Below are positions 61,577-64,000 of a stretch of 64,000 nt of DNA, one piece after another. A program made the translations under genes and the position numbers. This DNA is from Cellvibrio sp. PSBB023 (GTDB lineage Bacteria; Pseudomonadota; Gammaproteobacteria; Pseudomonadales; Cellvibrionaceae). Location: NCBI RefSeq assembly GCF_002007605.1, contig NZ_CP019799.1, positions 3,388,001 through 3,452,000 on the forward strand, given 5' to 3'. Below the pieces are notes generated by a model. That model was not told where the DNA came from, searched no databases, and was given only the letters and a program-made list of their open reading frames with translations. Each line of letters begins with the position of its first letter. Position 1 is the stretch's first letter.

Positions 61577-62329
61577 TCATCCTGCCGGCAAGGGTAATGT
61601 TCCATCTACCAAAAAAGTGTCGAGGCTAAATCGAATGACTTCTGCTCTGTCCCGTTGTTTAAACGCAACTTCATTGGCACTGACTTCACACAGCCAGGCC
61701 GTCATTTCTTTTGGACGTTTTTGTGTAAAAGCTGAAGGTGTAAATAAGCCAATACAGGTGCCTTGTTGTGGGTCGCGCGCAGAAGGGTATTCAAAGACAG
61801 CTACATTTGCAGTACGCATTGCTGTGCCCAACTGTTGGGTTGCGGCATAGTTTTGTGGATGAGTGAGTGTGTTCAGAAATTGATTAAAGGGTGCAGAGTG
61901 CAATTGAATGGCGTGATTCGATTGGTAATCTGCACTAAATAGTGTGTGCTCGGTGCGGATGGTATTTTTGATTGGGCTGGCATCGATCGAGTACCAGAAG
62001 ACAAATCGATAGTAAGCCGATTCGGCTAGCGTGGTGTGTGTATTGCTGCCACCGTAAAAAATGCCCGGTTCATGGATGCGGCCGAAACGGGAACCCCATT
62101 TCAGTGGTGGGTAGCGAAAAGGGGTTTTTAATAAGTAGTGAAAACCTTCAGTGGTAAATGGATGGGTCGGCTTGGTTATTTCAAGCATCTCTTCAAGCAG
62201 TGCTTGTTCTTCCAGGGTATCCACATAACCCAGGGTAGCAATTTGTTCCTGGCTCTCAACTAAACGGTAAACTGTGCCCGCAAGGGGTTTAATCTGCTGC
62301 GTTCCCTTGCAGTCCTCCCATATCATCAA
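61577..62329 (-). CDS. RES-domain toxin (NAD+ phosphorylase type)
   Basis: 250 residues. RES domain with the Arg-Glu-Ser pattern: an early Arg in GTVYRLVES, Glu in TTLAESAYYRF and Ser-containing strands near the C-terminus. RES toxins consume NAD+. It overlaps the Xre-type antitoxin gene by 4 bases, the classical order of antitoxin first. The region 61532-61576 is empty. Confidence 0.87.
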   Translation of the reverse strand: MMIWEDCKGTQQIKPLAGTVYRLVESQEQIATLGYVDTLEEQALLEEMLEITKPTHPFTTEGFHYLLKTPFRYPPLKWGSRFGRIHEPGIFYGGSNTHTTLAESAYYRFVFWYSIDASPIKNTIRTEHTLFSADYQSNHAIQLHSAPFNQFLNTLTHPQNYAATQQLGTAMRTANVAVFEYPSARDPQQGTCIGLFTPSAFTQKRPKEMTAWLCEVSANEVAFKQRDRAEVIRFSLDTFLVDGTLPLPAG

Positions 62330-62697
62330 ACTTTACCCCGGATAGCATCCACAAATTGCATAACCTGTATCAACCCCTGGATGCTCTCCATTTGTTTGGC
62401 GGGAATGCCGCCAGTCACTTTATTGGGGTTGTGCATAAAGTGTTTGATCCAGTCTTTATCGCCCCCGGTCAACGCAAAAAGCGCGCGGGCGATACGGATC
62501 ACGAGCAGCGCCAGTTCGCCCTGCTTGGATTTAGGGTCGAGTGCCGGGTTTTGTTTAAGGCGGCTCACAGCCGTGCGGTGGATTCCCAATACAGCGGCCA
62601 ACTCAGCTTGTTTTAACCCGAGCTGGTCGGCGGCATTCAATACCGCTTTGGCGAGTACCGATGCTGGATCCGGGCTGGTTTGTGCAAGTGCTGACAT
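62326..62697 (-). CDS. Xre/MbcA/ParS-type antitoxin
   Basis: 123 residues. Helix-turn-helix (about 25-70; LNAADQLGLKQAELAAVLGI) and the C-terminal toxin-binding DUF2384 region (about 75-120; RIARALFALTGGDKDWI). It is upstream of, and overlaps, the RES gene. It should autorepress by binding the palindromes just upstream. Confidence 0.88.
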   Translation of the reverse strand: MSALAQTSPDPASVLAKAVLNAADQLGLKQAELAAVLGIHRTAVSRLKQNPALDPKSKQGELALLVIRIARALFALTGGDKDWIKHFMHNPNKVTGGIPAKQMESIQGLIQVMQFVDAIRGKV

Positions 62698-62708
62698 GGT
62701 GAACCTCT

Positions 62709-62734
62709 ATCGTTAAACGATGTGCAATCTGCAC
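62709..62734. promoter_or_regulatory. Probable operator of the RES/Xre pair
   Basis: Two adjacent inverted repeats: ATCGTTAAACGAT (62709-62721) and GTGCAATCTGCAC (62722-62734), 12 bases upstream of the antitoxin start. Position fits Xre autorepression. Confidence 0.55.
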
Positions 62735-62885
62735 TTATGATAGTTTATATATGCAAAATGAACAAGTTTTAGGCGAAAAGTAAAGAATGAGTAAAGACCT
62801 TGTGATGATTTGCTTAGTAGCAGGAAATCACTGAGGATAGGCCACCGATTCGTCACATAAACCAAACAAAAGAAAGGATCAGCAC

Positions 62886-64000
62886 GTGCAAGAATTCACT
62901 CACTGCCAAAACAACTTTATGGGGTTTCACAGCCAACTGCCCAAGCGGAAGGTTTTTCCTGCCGTTTTTATACTCATGGGTTTGCTATTGGTGTTGAGTG
63001 TGTTGATGGGCTGCCAAACGGCTGAAATCAAAAAACCGTTTGCTCATAATCCTGTGATCTGGGCAGATGTGCCTGACCCAGCTGTAATGCGCGTGGGCGA
63101 CACTTATTATATGAGTAGTACCACCATGCATATGAATCCCGGTTTGCCGATTATGAAATCAAAGGATTTGGTAAATTGGGAAATGGTGCGTTATGCCTAT
63201 CCAATTTTATCAAGCGATGAAAAATCCAGTCTGAATAATGGCAAAGAAGCCTATGGTGAAGGCTCCTGGGCGAGTAGCTTGCGTTATCACAATGGGCGTT
63301 ATTACGTCAGTAGTTTTTCCAATACCACCAAAAAAACCTATATTTTTTCAACCGACAATATTGAAACCGGCGATTGGCAACGAGTCGAAATCGATGCGTT
63401 GTTTCATGATGCATCATTATTTTTTGATGATGGCCGTGTATTTATGATTTATGGCAATGACGATATTTTTATCGTCGAGCTAACCGCTGAGGCTACGGCA
63501 ATTAAAAAAGACGGCGTTAATCGTGTATTAATCCCAAAAGCGTCACGTGTTGCAGGCGATAAATTCTGGGTTCCTTCCGAAGGTGCGCAGATGTTAAAAG
63601 TAAACGGAAAATATTACCTAAATTTAATTTCCTGGCCCGCGAATAAAATGCGCACCCAATTAATTTATCGCTCAGATACTTTGCTGGGAAGCTATGAAGG
63701 CAGAGTCGCATTAACGGACAAGGGCATCGCCCAGGGCGGATTAATTGATACACCCGATGGCAAATGGTATGCATTTTTATTTCGCGATCGTGGTGCAGTA
63801 GGGCGTATTCCTTATTTGGTTCCTGTGCATTGGAAAGACGGTTGGCCGATTTATGGTGTGAACGGCAAGGTGCCCGACGAGTTACCTATTCAAGTTACTC
63901 ACCAGGGATTCAATAATATTATTGAATCGGATGAATTTGATTATGCTGCCAATCAGCCGCTCAAAATGGCTTGGCAATGGAATCACAATCCAGTTGCCGA
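62886..64000 (+). CDS. GH43 family lipoprotein glycosidase, 3' end outside the window
   Basis: At least 371 residues from GTG 62886, with AAAGGA 7 bases upstream (ATG 62919 lacks one). The signal is long and ends in a lipobox (VLSVLMGC). The GH43 beta-propeller is recognisable: base Asp in WADVPDPAVMRVGDTYYM, pKa-modulating Asp in FHDASLFFDDG, and general-acid Glu in VPSEGAQMLKV. GH43 enzymes cleave arabinosyl or xylosyl linkages; this N-terminal arrangement resembles beta-xylosidase-like members. A C-terminal beta-sandwich likely starts near 63900 (NNIIESDEFDY). It is surface-anchored and fits a plant-wall degrader. Confidence 0.9.
   Translation, partial: MQEFTHCQNNFMGFHSQLPKRKVFPAVFILMGLLLVLSVLMGCQTAEIKKPFAHNPVIWADVPDPAVMRVGDTYYMSSTTMHMNPGLPIMKSKDLVNWEMVRYAYPILSSDEKSSLNNGKEAYGEGSWASSLRYHNGRYYVSSFSNTTKKTYIFSTDNIETGDWQRVEIDALFHDASLFFDDGRVFMIYGNDDIFIVELTAEATAIKKDGVNRVLIPKASRVAGDKFWVPSEGAQMLKVNGKYYLNLISWPANKMRTQLIYRSDTLLGSYEGRVALTDKGIAQGGLIDTPDGKWYAFLFRDRGAVGRIPYLVPVHWKDGWPIYGVNGKVPDELPIQVTHQGFNNIIESDEFDYAANQPLKMAWQWNHNPVA

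Overview
The window looks like the replication-origin region of a cellulolytic gammaproteobacterium, most probably Cellvibrio or a close relative. The gene order parB-parA-rsmG-mnmG, mnmE-yidC-yidD-rnpA-rpmH and dnaA-dnaN-recF-gyrB, with the atp operon, glmU, a DeoR-family glmR and glmS beside it, is the Pseudomonas-type origin neighbourhood. A GH9 cellulase with a lipoprotein signal and Ser-rich linker, a GH43 lipoprotein, and an ExbB/ExbD/TonB system point to a Cellvibrio-like plant-wall degrader. Genus is inferred, not proven.

Layout. 1-5.6 kb: a membrane Ser/Thr kinase fused to a formylglycine-enzyme-like domain, a small protein, one ExbB/TolQ-type and two ExbD/TolR-type proteins, and a TonB-like protein. 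5.9-12.9 kb: glmS, glmR and glmU, with a GH9 cellulase and an unknown gene between glmR and glmU. 13.0-20.2 kb: the complete atpIBEFHAGDC operon. 20.5-30.5 kb: parB, parA, rsmG, mnmG, a non-coding stretch with DnaA boxes, a second ParA-like ATPase, mnmE, yidC, yidD, rnpA and rpmH. 30.5-37.4 kb: a second DnaA-box cluster, then dnaA, dnaN, recF (with two parS sites inside it) and gyrB.

37,399-57,241 is a 19.8-kb Tn7-like transposon. Its terminal repeats match (TGTCG-A/T-ATCTCATT), it carries arrays of TnsB-type sites at both ends, and it is flanked by the 5-bp duplication ACCAG, whose first base is the last base of the gyrB stop codon. The hairpin that probably terminated gyrB transcription now lies beyond the far end, at 57,274. 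The core is an XRE regulator, tnsA, tnsB, tnsC and a TniQ/TnsD-type gene. Cargo on the gyrB side is a slicing-dead prokaryotic Argonaute translationally coupled to a PD-(D/E)XK nuclease (a probable abortive-infection system) and a PIN-like/ImmA-type toxin-antitoxin pair. Cargo on the other side is a truncated antiviral-type reverse transcriptase with a structured leader, an IS21-family element, an IS3 remnant, a gene fragment, a secreted protein, a trypsin-like protease and a vestige of a second TniQ gene.

57.4-64 kb returns to host-like DNA: a peptidoglycan-binding lytic transglycosylase, a small secreted protein, a sigma-54 activator divergent from cyanase (cynS) with a visible -24/-12 promoter and three palindromic upstream sites, a RES/Xre toxin-antitoxin pair, and a GH43 lipoprotein cut by the window edge. 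I saw no rRNA, tRNA or CRISPR array.
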